From positions 28,591-92,590 of the forward strand of contig CAVZNF010000007.1 in the NCBI GenBank assembly GCA_963776565.1: DNA of 64,000 nt, in the 5' to 3' direction. The position numbers and the translations under genes were made by a program. Under the pieces are notes generated by a model. The model was not told the origin of the DNA. It ran no database searches and saw only the letters and a list, made by a program, of their open reading frames with translations. The stretch is from GMQP-bins7 sp963776565. Its GTDB lineage: Bacteria; Actinomycetota; Thermoleophilia; Gaiellales; Gaiellaceae. Of this stretch, positions 8,401 to 17,330 are shown piece after piece (position 1 is the first letter of the stretch; every line of letters begins with the position of its first letter).

Positions 8401-9520
8401 TCAAACGGGCGCACGAAAGACCTGCATTGGAAGCGTCGCGAGCGGCACGCCGCCCTCGGCGGTGACGAGCCAGGTGTCCTGCATGTAGAGGCAATCCTCG
8501 CCGTTCGCGGCGATCGCGTGCGGGTGCATGGAGAACACCATGTTCTCGGCGAGCTCGGTCTCGACGCCCTCACCGACCTTCGGGAACTCGATCATCGTCA
8601 TGCCGATCGAGTGGCCGGTGACGTGGCCGAGGTGGTAGCCGCGCTCGGTGAAGCCCGCGGAGACGGCGCGATGCACGTCGTGGCAGCTCGCCCCAGGTCG
8701 CATTGCCGCGCGAGCCGCGTCGTAGTACTCCAGGTACGCCTCGAGCATCCGCTCGGTGTCGTCGGAGAGCACCGCATCGCGCGACGCGATCGCGCGGGAG
8801 ACCTCGACCCAGTGCATCCCCGGCCCTGCCACCTCGAGCGACGGGAGCATGAACGCGCCGAGGATCTCCTCGCGGCGCGCGATCTTGAACTCCGGGCGCG
8901 CGAACGTGTCAGTGCCGGTCAGCACCATGTTCATGGTCAGGCGGCCGCATCCCTCGGCGACGAACCATTCCTCGGCTGCCGCCATGACCTCGGCCGCGCT
9001 CTTCCCGGGGGCATAGGCCTCGAAGAAGATCTCGAAGCCGCGCTCGTTGATCCGGACGGAGTCGCGGATCGACTCGAGCTCGGCGTCGCTCTTGACCGCC
9101 CGAGCGTGGTCGAACTCGACGTCGAACGGCACGAGATCGAGCCCGTCGAGAGCGCGGTGGTCGCGCACGGCCATGATGTAGTCGAGCCCGAAGACGCCGA
9201 TCGCGCCGCCAGCCGCCGTCGCGCGCGCGGGATGCGATCAGCTCGCCAGGACGGTCGTGGAAGATCTGCTCGAGCTCGGCTGTCCCGTGCTCACCGACGT
9301 ACCGCGCCTCGGTCGGGAAGACGACGTACGCCTCGCCGTTCGCGGGGACGACGACATATGCGTAGCGATGAACGATCTGGAACCCCGACATGTACGTCAC
9401 GGCCCCCTCGAAGCCCGAGTACTCGCTCCCGGAGACGATGAGCGCGTCGAGGTCGTGCGCCGCCATCGCGGCGCGGACGTTCGCGTGCCGGCGTTGCAGC
9501 TCGGGGCTCAGAGCGTCCAT
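8401..9520 (-). CDS. M24/creatinase-like 'pita-bread' protein (frameshifted)
   Basis: Two frames together give a full-length (about 370 residue) M24-family protein: the N-terminal creatinase domain from ATG 9520 (MDALSPELQRRHANVRAAM) and the C-terminal domain ending at 8401. They join near 9215-9230, where one base is gained or lost in a GC-repeat run. In the catalytic domain the usual metal ligands are missing: the IEPG glutamate is replaced (ENMVFSMHPHAI) and the final R-x-E-D is MQDTW, while TGHSIGMTMIEFP keeps the conserved histidine. This pattern resembles creatinase, a metal-independent C-N hydrolase, more than an aminopeptidase. The start overlaps the end of the ketopantoate-reductase-like gene by 13 bases, with GGAGG in front. 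Substrate unknown. Confidence 0.75.
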
Positions 9521-10428
9521 GAAGCCTCCAGTCCTTTGATGAGCGAAGTGATGGCGTCGTTCAACGGCGTCGCCACGCCGAGCTCACGCCCGAAGCGCGC
9601 GATGCCGCCGTTCAGGAAGTCGATCTCGGTCGCGCGTCGCGCCTCGATGTCCTGGAGCATGCTGGCCTTGTGGCCATATGCGACCTCAGGCTTTGCCGCG
9701 TGGTCGATGAGCTCCTCGGGATCGGCGTCGAGCGTAATTCCCTGAGCTGCCGCAACGGCCTTGCCCTCGTCGACGAGCGCGCTGACGATCGCGCGCAGGT
9801 CGGAGCGCTCGCACACGCGGCCATGCGTGAGGCCGGTCAGGGCGCCCACCGGGTTCGTCGACGCGTTGAAGATCACCTTGCGCCACTGCGCGGGTCGTGC
9901 GTCCGCGACCGCCGCAGTCGGCATCCCCCCGCGCGTGCAGGCATCGGCCAGTCGCTCGATCTCGTCCGTGCGGGCGGGCTTCGGCTCGAACGGTCCGAGC
10001 GTCGTGTCGCCCTTCACGTCCCACTGCACGACGCCGGGCTCGAGGATCTTTCCGGCAGGGAAGGTCGTGCCGCGAATGACCCGCGCGACGTGCCCTGCCA
10101 CGACCTCCTCGTTGCCGACGCCGTTCTGCACGGTTGCGACCGCTCCGTCCGTGAATGCGTGGGCCGTAGCTGCGATCGCGCTTTCGGTATGCATGGCCTT
10201 CGTCGCGACGATCCCGAAATCGCACGGAGGCAATGCCGCGGGATCGGTGGTCGCCCGTGGATGTCCGACGACGTCGCCCGCGCCCGTCAGCCGGAGCCCG
10301 TTCGCGTTGATCGCGTCGACGTGCGCCCGCGAGACGTCATAGGCCCACACTTCGACGTCGTCGAGCTGCGCGAGGTTCGCGGCGAACAGCGACCCGACAG
10401 CCCCACAGCCCACGACGCAGACCTTCAC
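9508..10428 (-). CDS. Ketopantoate reductase-like 2-oxoacid dehydrogenase (copy 1)
   Basis: The 306-residue protein has an N-terminal NAD(P) motif (VVGCGAVGSLFAANLA), the VATKAMHT strand of ketopantoate reductases (ApbA/PanE fold), and the C-terminal helical half with QWRKVIFNASTNPVGALTG, where the catalytic lysine and an asparagine lie. GTG 10428 is the natural start by homology, but in this sequence the preceding livM frame runs straight into it without a stop. A one-base change would restore the usual GTGA overlap. Ketopantoate reductase proper works in CoA synthesis. Its place here in a catabolic/transport operon beside a second copy suggests it reduces or oxidises another 2-oxo/2-hydroxy acid. 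The downstream creatinase-like gene overlaps by 13 bases. Confidence 0.85.
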   Translation of the reverse strand: MKVCVVGCGAVGSLFAANLAQLDDVEVWAYDVSRAHVDAINANGLRLTGAGDVVGHPRATTDPAALPPCDFGIVATKAMHTESAIAATAHAFTDGAVATVQNGVGNEEVVAGHVARVIRGTTFPAGKILEPGVVQWDVKGDTTLGPFEPKPARTDEIERLADACTRGGMPTAAVADARPAQWRKVIFNASTNPVGALTGLTHGRVCERSDLRAIVSALVDEGKAVAAAQGITLDADPEELIDHAAKPEVAYGHKASMLQDIEARRATEIDFLNGGIARFGRELGVATPLNDAITSLIKGLEASWTL

Positions 10429-11442
10429 TTGGCCACCGCTGTCCGGAGCTTCGGAAGCGAGAAGCTCGCGGCCGCCGGTGAGCCCGCTCGGCCGGACGAT
10501 GAGAACAAGCGCCATCACCGCGCTTACGACGACGATGCGCGACCCCGAGGGCAGGTCGATCGTTCTCCCGAAAAGCGTCATGCCGTCTTCCATCTCCCCG
10601 AGCACCGAGTCCAGGCCGCTCACGAACAGTGCGCCGACGACCGCGCCCCACAGGCTCGTCGTGCCGCCGATGACGAGCATCGCCAGCGTGATGAACGTCA
10701 GGTCGAGATAGACCGCGTCGATGTTGATCGGGATGAAGTGGATGTACAGGCCGCCTGCAAACCCGGCCAGGAACCCCGAGAGCGCGAACGACGTGAGGCG
10801 CTGTCGGTAGATCGAGACGCCGACCGCGCGAGCCGCCGCGGGATCCTCGCGGGCCGCGCGAAGCTGCCGCCCGAGCCGGCTTCGCTGATAGGCGAACGCG
10901 GCGACGATGACAAGCACGGCCCCGACTGTCGCCTGCACGAGATCGGTGGTCTCCGGCACGGAGGAGAACGTGTTCAGGCCCGGGCCGATCTTCTCGTAGT
11001 AGCGAAGGATGTTGTTCGTGATCCCCAGGACCGCAAAGGTCGCGATTCCCGCAGCCAGGCCGGAAAGCCGCATCAACGGCAGCCCCACGACGAACGCGAA
11101 CACCCCGCCCACCGCGGCGGCGATCAGCAGCGAGGGCACGTTGCCGACCGTGGTCGAGCTCAGGAAGTCGAACAGATACGGCATCGTCGCGGGCTTCTCG
11201 GCCTCCGGGACGGAAAGCACACCGGCGGCCCAGACGCCGACGGCGAAGAAGCTGATGTGGCCGAACGAGAGCACGCCCGAGTTGCCGACGAACACGTAGA
11301 TCGCGACGACCGTCGCGACCGAGATGAGCGCGGTGATGAAGTAGATCTGGTTCGTCTGCGACACGAGCGCTCCGACGATCCCTGCGGCCACGACGAGCAG
11401 CGCAGGCCCGAGGAGCTCGACCGCTGCCCGACGCGTTCTCAC
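10425..11442 (-). CDS. livM: Branched-chain-type ABC transporter permease LivM
   Basis: The roughly 338-residue product is a LivM-type permease: repeated hydrophobic helices and the conserved stretch NSGVLSFGHISFFAVGVW near the N-terminus, plus the EAA-like cytoplasmic loop LRAAREDPAAARAVGVSIYRQRL that contacts the ATPase. It forms the membrane pore with LivH. The GTG at 11442 overlaps the livH stop (GTGA). The 3' end is odd: the frame continues into the dehydrogenase gene after GGRELLASEAPDSGGQ, giving a single 644-codon frame. I mark the end at the TGA expected if a base was lost. A true fusion would put a soluble enzyme on a permease and is unlikely. Confidence 0.85.
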
Positions 11443-12366
11443 ACCCGCTCCACGAGACCACGGCCACGGGTGAACAGGCCGTCCGGACGGATCAGGAGAA
11501 CGAGGATGACGAGGCCGAAGACGAGCGACGGCAGGTACTGGCTCTGAGCCGACGGCAGCGCTCCTCCGAGGAGCCCCGACACGTAACCGATGAAGAACCC
11601 GCCGAGGGTCGCGGAGAGGAGGCGCGTCATGCCCCCGACAACGACTCCCGCCAGCACGAGGATCGTCTCCTGCAGCGCGAACGTCGGCGTGACCGTCGGA
11701 AACTGAACCGTGAGCATCACCGCGACGACCGCGGCGAGGGCGCCCGCGATGAGCACGGAGACGGTGCTGACCAGGTTCGCGCGCACGCCGAGCAGGCGCG
11801 CGGTCTGTGAATCGATAGCCGCCGCGCGCATGTGCAGGCCGATGGACGTGCGATTCGAGCAGCGCGACGAGGAGCACGAGACAGATCACCGCGGTGACGA
11901 TCGCGACGATCGTGATCTTGCGGATCTCGGCGCCACCGATCTCGACCGGCCTGTTGAGCTGAACGAGCGAGGTCGCGGTCTTGCCGAGCGGCCCGAACCA
12001 GAGGAGCGCGATCGACTGGAGCAGGAACGCGACCGCGAAGGTCGCGATGAGCATGACTGCGGCGGACTGCCCCCGCAGCGGCCGGAACACGGCGCGCTCC
12101 ATCGCCAGGGAGAGCGCCAGGACGACCGCGAAGCAGAGCGCGATTCCGACGCCGACGGGCCAGTCGCGATCGGAGGCATAGGCGAGCGCGAACGCGCCGG
12201 CCATGATCAGCTGCCCGTACGCGAAGTTCACGAGTCGCATCACGCCGAAGACCAACCCGATCCCGACGGCCATCAGCGCGAAGACCGCACCAAGGCCGAT
12301 CGCGTCGACCTGGACCTGCAGGTCGAGGGCATCGCCCACGAAGTCGGTGAGCCCGCTCGCGAGCAT
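11439..12366 (-). CDS. livH: Branched-chain-type ABC transporter permease LivH (frameshifted)
   Basis: Two overlapping frames make one LivH permease of about 308 residues. The N-terminal part contains the family signature GLVFGVMRLVNFAYGQLIMAGA. The C-terminal part starts around MRAAAIDSQTARLLGV (the EAA-like loop) and ends FTRGRGLVERV. The break is at 11855-11862: GAATCGCACG would read correctly as GAACGCACG, an extra T. Start ATG 12366 shares one base with the livF stop; GTG 12369 is an alternative. With LivM it forms the channel of a HAAT-family importer for hydrophobic amino acids or related carboxylates and amides. The break is probably a sequence error, since both halves are fully conserved. 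Confidence 0.85.
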
Positions 12367-13070
12367 CACGAGAGGTACGCCGCGACCATGCGGTCGGTGT
12401 CCGCGGCATCGTCCGGCGTCAGGGTCAGACGCAGCTCGCCGTTCGCCAGCACGTGCGTCCGGTCGGCGAGCGCGACAGTGCGCTGGGCGCGCTGCTCGAC
12501 CAGCAGGACGCCGATCCCCCGCTCGGCTATGACCCGGAGCGTCGAGAACACGAGGTCGACGATCGTCGGAGCGAGCCCGAGCGACGGCTCGTCCAGCAGG
12601 AGGATCGACGGCTTCGCGACGAGCGCTCGCGCGATCGCGAGCTGCTGCTGCTGGCCGCCGGAGAGAGCGCCCGCGTGGCGGTGGCGGAACTCCTCGACGA
12701 TCGGAAAGAGCTCGACGACCGCGGCCATGTCCTCCTCGACGCCGTTCGCTCCGCTGCGTGCGGCGAGCCCGAGCCGCAGGTTCTCCTCCACCGTGAGCTC
12801 CGCGAAGAGTCGGCGCCCTTCGGGGACGAGCGCGACGCCTGCCCGCGCGATCGCCTCCGGTGAGCGGCCGCGCAGCGAGCGGCCCCCGAGCGTGACGTCG
12901 CCTCCACGAGTGGCGACCACGCCCATGATCGCGTGCAGCGTCGTCGATTTCCCGGCGCCGTTCGGCCCGATGAGGCCGACGATCTCGCCGGGCGCGACGC
13001 TGAGCGAGACGCCTCGAACTGCCGCCACGCCGCCGTAGGCGACCTCGAGGTCCCGGACGTCGAGCGTCAC
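12366..13070 (-). CDS. livF: Branched-chain-type ABC transporter ATPase LivF
   Basis: The 234-residue ATPase is intact. The Walker A motif GPNGAGKST lies at residues 35-43, the Q-loop region ALVPEGRRLFAELTVEENL is typical of LivF, the signature is LSGGQQQQLAIARAL, and Walker B with its glutamate is ILLLDEPSLGLAP, followed by the switch region VLLVEQ. It pairs with LivG under the LivHM permeases on the cytoplasmic side. Start ATG 13070 overlaps the livG stop by four bases (ATGA), and the stop touches the livH start, so translation is coupled through the transporter genes. Confidence 0.95.
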   Translation of the reverse strand: MTLDVRDLEVAYGGVAAVRGVSLSVAPGEIVGLIGPNGAGKSTTLHAIMGVVATRGGDVTLGGRSLRGRSPEAIARAGVALVPEGRRLFAELTVEENLRLGLAARSGANGVEEDMAAVVELFPIVEEFRHRHAGALSGGQQQQLAIARALVAKPSILLLDEPSLGLAPTIVDLVFSTLRVIAERGIGVLLVEQRAQRTVALADRTHVLANGELRLTLTPDDAADTDRMVAAYLS

Positions 13071-13831
13071 TCCGCCACCGCCGACTCGCCGAGGTACGCA
13101 GCGGCGACGTCGAGATTCCCACGAATCTCGCCCGGCGTTCCCTCCGCCAGCGTGCGGCCCTGATCGAGGACCTGGATGCGGTCGCAGACGTCCATGATCA
13201 GCGCCATGTTGTGGTCGATCAGGAGCACGCCCGCGTCGTGCTCGTCGCGCACCGAGCGGACGACCTCGGCGAACGCCGGAACCTCGGCTTCCGGAAGTCC
13301 CGCGGCCGGCTCGTCCATGAGGAGGAAACGCGGCTCGATGGCAAGCGCACGCGCGACTCCGAGCCGTCGCTCGTCACCGTGCGGGAGCGAGCCGGCGGGA
13401 GCTTCCGCGTAGGCCCCGAGCTTGAGTGAGTCGAGCAACTCGGAGGCGCGCCGCCGCGCCTCCCGCGGGCCAGCCCCGACGCCGAGCGCCGCGACCTCCA
13501 CGTTCTCCCGCACCGTGAGGCTCCGAAACGAGCGGCTGTGCTGGAACGTCCGCGACAGCCCTGCTCGACCGCGCCGGTGCGGCCGCCAGCGCGTGACGTC
13601 GCGCCCCTCGAGCTCGACCGTCCCTTCGTCCGGGAAGTCGAAGCCGGTCAGGACGTTCACGAGCGTCGACTTCCCGGCCCCGTTCGGGCCGATCAGGCCG
13701 ACGACCTCGTGCCGATTGAGCTCGAGGGTGACCTCGCGCAGCGCCTGCACGCCCTCGAACGCACGCGAGACGGCGGCGGCCCGGAGCGAGGCTCCGGACC
13801 GCCGCGTCTCGTCAGGCTGTGCTTCCGACAA
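13067..13831 (-). CDS. livG: Branched-chain-type ABC transporter ATPase LivG
   Basis: The 254-residue protein has Walker A GPNGAGKST at 48-56, the LivG-specific insertion GLSRTFQHSRSFRSLTVRENV, a degenerate signature LPHGDERRLGVARALA (LivG usually has LPYGxQRRLE), Walker B FLLMDEPAAGL and switch histidine in LLIDHNMALIM. An N-terminal extension of about 15 polar residues precedes the fold. Only six bases separate it from the substrate-binding protein gene upstream, and it overlaps livF by four. It energises import with LivF. Confidence 0.95.
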   Translation of the reverse strand: MSEAQPDETRRSGASLRAAAVSRAFEGVQALREVTLELNRHEVVGLIGPNGAGKSTLVNVLTGFDFPDEGTVELEGRDVTRWRPHRRGRAGLSRTFQHSRSFRSLTVRENVEVAALGVGAGPREARRRASELLDSLKLGAYAEAPAGSLPHGDERRLGVARALAIEPRFLLMDEPAAGLPEAEVPAFAEVVRSVRDEHDAGVLLIDHNMALIMDVCDRIQVLDQGRTLAEGTPGEIRGNLDVAAAYLGESAVAE

Positions 13832-13837
13832 GCCGCC

Positions 13838-15048
13838 CTAGATCTTCGGGACGACCTTCGCCTTGATCGTCCCGACGACCTTCGGGGTGTTGTTCTGCAC
13901 GCGGATCACCCGGTACGTCCGCCCGTAGACCGTGTGCAGCTCGTTCGAGAAGCTCACGAGCCCCGAGATCGTCGGGACGTTCTTGAACTTCTCCATCTGC
14001 GCGGCGAGGGCGGCGCCGTTCGTGTTCCCACCCGTCCGCTTCAGCGCGAGGAGGATCCCGTCGATCGCGGCCGGGCCGGTGACGAACGCTCCGGTGCTGC
14101 CGGCCTTGGCGATCGCGGCCGCGTTCTTCTTGCGCGAGCGCGTTGACGGCCGCGCACGGGATCGTCGCCGAACGCCGACGCGAACGTGACGTAGTAGTAG
14201 TTCGTGACCTTCGGGTCGAGCGCGTGTACCAGTAGTTGCCGTCGCCGGCCCACGAGTTGAGGAACGGCGTGTTGTTCCCGAGCGTCCGCAGGCCGTTGAG
14301 GATCGGCACCTGCGCGCCGAACGGCGGCGGCGGTCGCCGTCACGATGACGTCGGCCGGCTTCGCGTTCAGTCGCGTGACGGTGCTCTGCCACGAGGCAGG
14401 GTTGCCGCCCGCGGACTGGTACGTCTCCTCGGTCACGATCTTGCCGCCGAGCTGCTGCCAGCGGGCCTTGAACGCCTGGACGACGTTGCGGAAGTAGACG
14501 ATGACCGTGTCCGTCGCGAGGTCGGCGCTCCGCCACCCCTTCTTCCACGCGAACTCGGCCATGGCCGAGCCCTCGTCCTGGGCGACGTTCCCGAACGAGA
14601 ACGCGAGTCGTCCCTTCGGCGCCGAAGCGCTTCGGTCCCATCTGGTCGGTTCCGATGCACGCGGCGACGGTCAGCTTCCCGCGATTGATCGACGTCCTGG
14701 ACCACCGGCGCGGCGTAGTCGACGTCGCACGTCGTCATGATCACGTCGGCGCCCTGGCTCGAGAAGCTTCGCGCGCACACGCCTTCGCGATTGCCGGCTT
14801 GTTGCCCTGCGTGTTGCAGGTCAGGAGCTTCACCTTCGTCGAGCTTGCCCTTGTTGATCGGCTGGCGACGTGCGACTTCGCTGTCGCGAGCGCCGGGCCG
14901 TCGAACGGCGCCATGTTGCCCGACGCCGTCGTAAGCCCAGCCGATCGTGACGCGTCGCCTGCGGTGCTGCCGAGCCACCGCCGACGACGGCGACTGCGGC
15001 CACGGCAACGGCTACGAGTGCGAGCGTCGCCTTTCCTACCTTCGTCAT
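13838..15048 (-). pseudogene. livK: Substrate-binding protein LivK of the ABC importer, broken by many indels
   Basis: Pieces of a periplasmic-binding-fold type I protein (about 400 residues) are spread over all three minus frames. They are a signal-like start MTKVGKATLALVAVAVAAV at ATG 15048, then IGWAYDGVG, NMAPFDGPALATAKSHVA, VKLLTCNTQGNKPAIAKACA, GADVIMTTCDVDYAAPVVQ, AEFAWKKGWRSADLATDTV, PILNGLRTLGNNTPFLNSWAG, and the C-terminus ending VVGTIKAKVVPKI. At least eight single-base indels are needed, yet no frame piece shows internal decay, so sequence error is likelier than a dead gene. The protein should bind the imported substrate outside the membrane. Its start codon lies in-frame at the end of the preceding dehydrogenase. 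Confidence 0.75.
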
Positions 15049-15993
15049 CTCTGCCCTCCTGTCGGTTCCTGCGGGTACCTGCCACGATGCTTCCTTTCCT
15101 CTGACGAGCCCATACAACAGTGAATGGAGCGGTACCGGCACGTCGTGCCGCTCGGCTTCACGCACGAGCGATCCCGTGATGAGCTCGATCTCGGTCTGCC
15201 GCTCCGCGTCGACGTCCTCGAGCATCGACGGGTAGTGCGCCGATCCCCGCTTCGTCGCGAGCACGTTCATCTCCCACGGGTCGTCATGGAGCTCGATCCC
15301 GGCTGCCGCCGCGACCGCCTTGCCCTCGTCGACGAGACCGTGGACGAGGTGGCCGAGGTCGCCTGGCTCCGACTCCTGCGCGAAGTGGAAGTCGTGCGGG
15401 AGCCCGGTCAGCGCAGCGGTCGGGTTGACCGCGGCGTTGAAGATGAGCTTCGACCACTGCGCCGGACGCAGGTCCGGGAGCGCCTCGGCCTTCAGGCCTG
15501 ACGCGACGATCGTCTCAGCGATGTCCTCGACGACCTCGAACGGCGTGTCCTCGTACGGGCCGAGCCACGTCTCGGTGTCGAGGATGTACTCGACGTGCGT
15601 GTCCGAGTGGCGCGTGCCGCTCATGAACGTCACGCCCGAGACGATCGGCCACGCCCCGTGCGCGCGGACGATCTCCTCCGCGCCGATCCCGTTCAGGACC
15701 GTCACGATCGTCGCGTCGGGAAAGCGACCTTCGAGCGCCTGAGCGGCCGGCTCGAGCCCCGAGGCCTTCGTCGCGATGATCGCGACGTCGAATTCGGGGA
15801 GAGCGGCGGGATCGTCGGTTGCCCTGACCTCGGCGACGTATTCGCTCTTCCCGCTCACGCGAAGTCCGTTCTCGTTCAACGCCTCTGCGTGTTCGCGGCG
15901 TCGCGTGAGCACCGAGACCTCGCACACGCGGGCGAGATGACCCGCGAAGAGACTCCCGATGACGCCCGCCCCGACGATGCAGACCCGTTCCAC
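15045..15993 (-). CDS. Ketopantoate reductase-like 2-oxoacid dehydrogenase (copy 2)
   Basis: The product (about 315 residues) is a paralogue of the dehydrogenase at 9508-10428. It has Rossmann motif VGAGVIGSLFAGHLA, IATKASG, LNGIGAEE, and the catalytic-region QWSKLIFNAAVNPTAALTG. GTG 15993 is the start; the predicted -10 box ends about 12 bases upstream, so the message is nearly leaderless with no Shine-Dalgarno. After GKEASWQV the frame runs on into livK without a stop. An indel near the end would give the ATGA overlap common in this operon, and I set the end there. It is the first gene of the transporter transcription unit. Its substrate is probably a 2-oxo acid of the pathway. Confidence 0.85.
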
Positions 15994-16004
15994 GCTGCCC
16001 CGCG

Positions 16005-16034
16005 AGTATCTCAGCGCTGTGACATGTCAGTCAA
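16005..16034 (-). promoter_or_regulatory. Promoter with TGACATGTCA operator upstream of dehydrogenase/liv unit
   Basis: On the minus strand, TTGACT (16034-16029), an 18-base spacer and GATACT (16010-16005) form a good vegetative promoter pointing at GTG 15993. The perfect 10-bp palindrome TGACATGTCA occupies 16020-16029, inside the spacer and touching the -35 box, where a repressor would block polymerase. The same palindrome lies at 26787-26796. The predicted start of transcription is only about 5 bases before the start codon. Confidence 0.6.
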
Positions 16035-16047
16035 TGGTTAGCCCGCA

Positions 16048-16079
16048 GATCACGATTCCGCAGAAGCGGAATCGTGATC
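16048..16079 (-). terminator. Perfect 14-bp hairpin between the two units of the catabolic operon
   Basis: GATCACGATTCCGC and its exact complement are separated by the tetraloop AGAA. It lies downstream of the isopropylmalate-synthase-like gene (stop at 16136) and just upstream of the next promoter. A second GC-rich dyad (GCGGCCGC/CGCGGCCG) lies at about 16094-16112. There is no T-run, so it may be a rho-assisted terminator or an mRNA 3'-end stabiliser. Confidence 0.6.
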
Positions 16080-16135
16080 GCGAGGATCCCTGAAGCGGCC
16101 GCTGTCGCGGCCGAGTCGCCGCGCAGGTCCCTGTT

Positions 16136-17330
16136 CTAGGCACTGCGAGCCTTCGAGCGACTCACGAGACGTCTGAACTCGGCGTCGGTGACGAGGCCGC
16201 GCTTCTTCGTCCCCGCGCGCTTCACCGACTCGAGAAGCGCCGGGAAGCGGTCATCCGAGACGTCCAGGCCGAGTTCCGCGACCTTGATGCGGATCGAGTC
16301 GAGCCCGCTCTTCTTGCCCAGCACGATGCCGCGCTCGGCGCCGACGAGCTCGGAGGCGTACGGCTCGATCGCCGGCGGGTCGTGGAACTGCGCCGCGACC
16401 GCTCCCGACTCGCGGGTGAAGAGGTTGTCTCCGGTCACGGGCTTCCAGGGAGCGAGCGGTGTTCCCGAGAGCTCCTGCACGAGCGCGCCGAGCCGACGCG
16501 CCTGCGCGAGGTCGAGCCGCGTCTTGATGCCGTACAGCGCCTCGAGCGCGAGTGCGACCTCGACGAGATCGGCGTTCCCAGCGCGCTCCCCCATGCCGTT
16601 TACGGTCCCTTGCACCCAGGTGGCGCCCGCCTGCACAGCCGCCACGGCTGCGGCGGTCGCGAGGCCGAAGTCGTCGTGGCCGTGCCAGTGCACCGGCACC
16701 TCGTAGTCGAGGCGCTCCACAACCTCGTTGACGAGGAACGCGGCAGCCTCCGGCGTTGCGATGCCGAGCGTGTCGACGACCACGACCTCCTGCGCGCCCG
16801 CCTCGACGGCGCTCTCGTAGACGCGGCGAATGAACTCGAGGTCGGCGCGCGTCGAGTCGACGCCGAAGAACGCGACGCGGATCCCCTCGTCGACGGCGAA
16901 TGAGACCGCCGCTCGGATCCGCTCGAGCATCGTCTCGCGCGAGACGCCGAGCGCAGCCAGCTTGCCGTCGGAAATCGGGCTTTCGATCACGGACGCCTGC
17001 AAACCGAGCTCGACCAGCGCTTCGACGTCGGCTCGCACCGCGCGCGAGAAGCCCCAGATCTCCGCATCGAGCTTGGCCTCGAGGATCAGGGAGATGGCGC
17101 GCGCGTCGTCGGCGGACACGCGCGGGAATCCAGCTTCGATCCGGTCGACTCCTGCGGCTGACAGCGCACTTGCAATCTCTAGTTTTTGCTCTGGTGAGAA
17201 GAACGACTCCCACAGTTTGCTCGCCATCGCGGAGCGTCGTGTCGTAGAGTCCGACCGTCACGCGCGGCTGCGGCTCGAGCGCCTTCGCGTTGAGGTCGCC
17301 GGTCCAGAGCTTCGTGCGGTCGAGCGTCAC
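16136..17330 (-). CDS. Homocitrate/2-isopropylmalate synthase-like DRE-TIM enzyme (frameshifted)
   Basis: The N-terminal frame from GTG 17330 gives VTVGLYDTTLRDGEQTVGV, the family signature with catalytic Arg-Asp, and the second frame continues FSPEQKLEIASALSAAGVDRIEAGFP. The join is near 17185-17195, a one-base gain in TTCTTCT. Later motifs are HWHGHDDFGLATA (metal ligands) and NGMGERAGNADLVEVALAL, as in the Claisen-condensing acyltransferases (LeuA, NifV, Re-citrate synthase). At about 397 residues it lacks the LeuA regulatory domain and is closest in length to homocitrate synthase or a lyase-type relative. It overlaps the M24 gene by four bases (GTGA). In this operon it probably condenses or cleaves a 2-oxoacid with an acyl-CoA; amino acid biosynthesis is less likely. 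Confidence 0.8.

Noticed and set aside
9508..10428. Assigning panE (CoA biosynthesis) to the dehydrogenases
   Set aside because: The fold fits, but two copies inside a transport/catabolic operon make a biosynthetic role unproven, so no symbol was given.
9670..11547. Long plus-strand frame (625 codons) opposite livM and the dehydrogenase
   Set aside because: Its composition is almost only R, D, E, H and V, typical of antisense frames in GC-rich genes.
9508..13122. A single 1,204-codon minus frame spanning livF through the dehydrogenase as one giant protein
   Set aside because: It switches between out-of-frame livF sequence, in-frame livH and livM parts and the dehydrogenase. It is created by indels and missing stops, not one gene.
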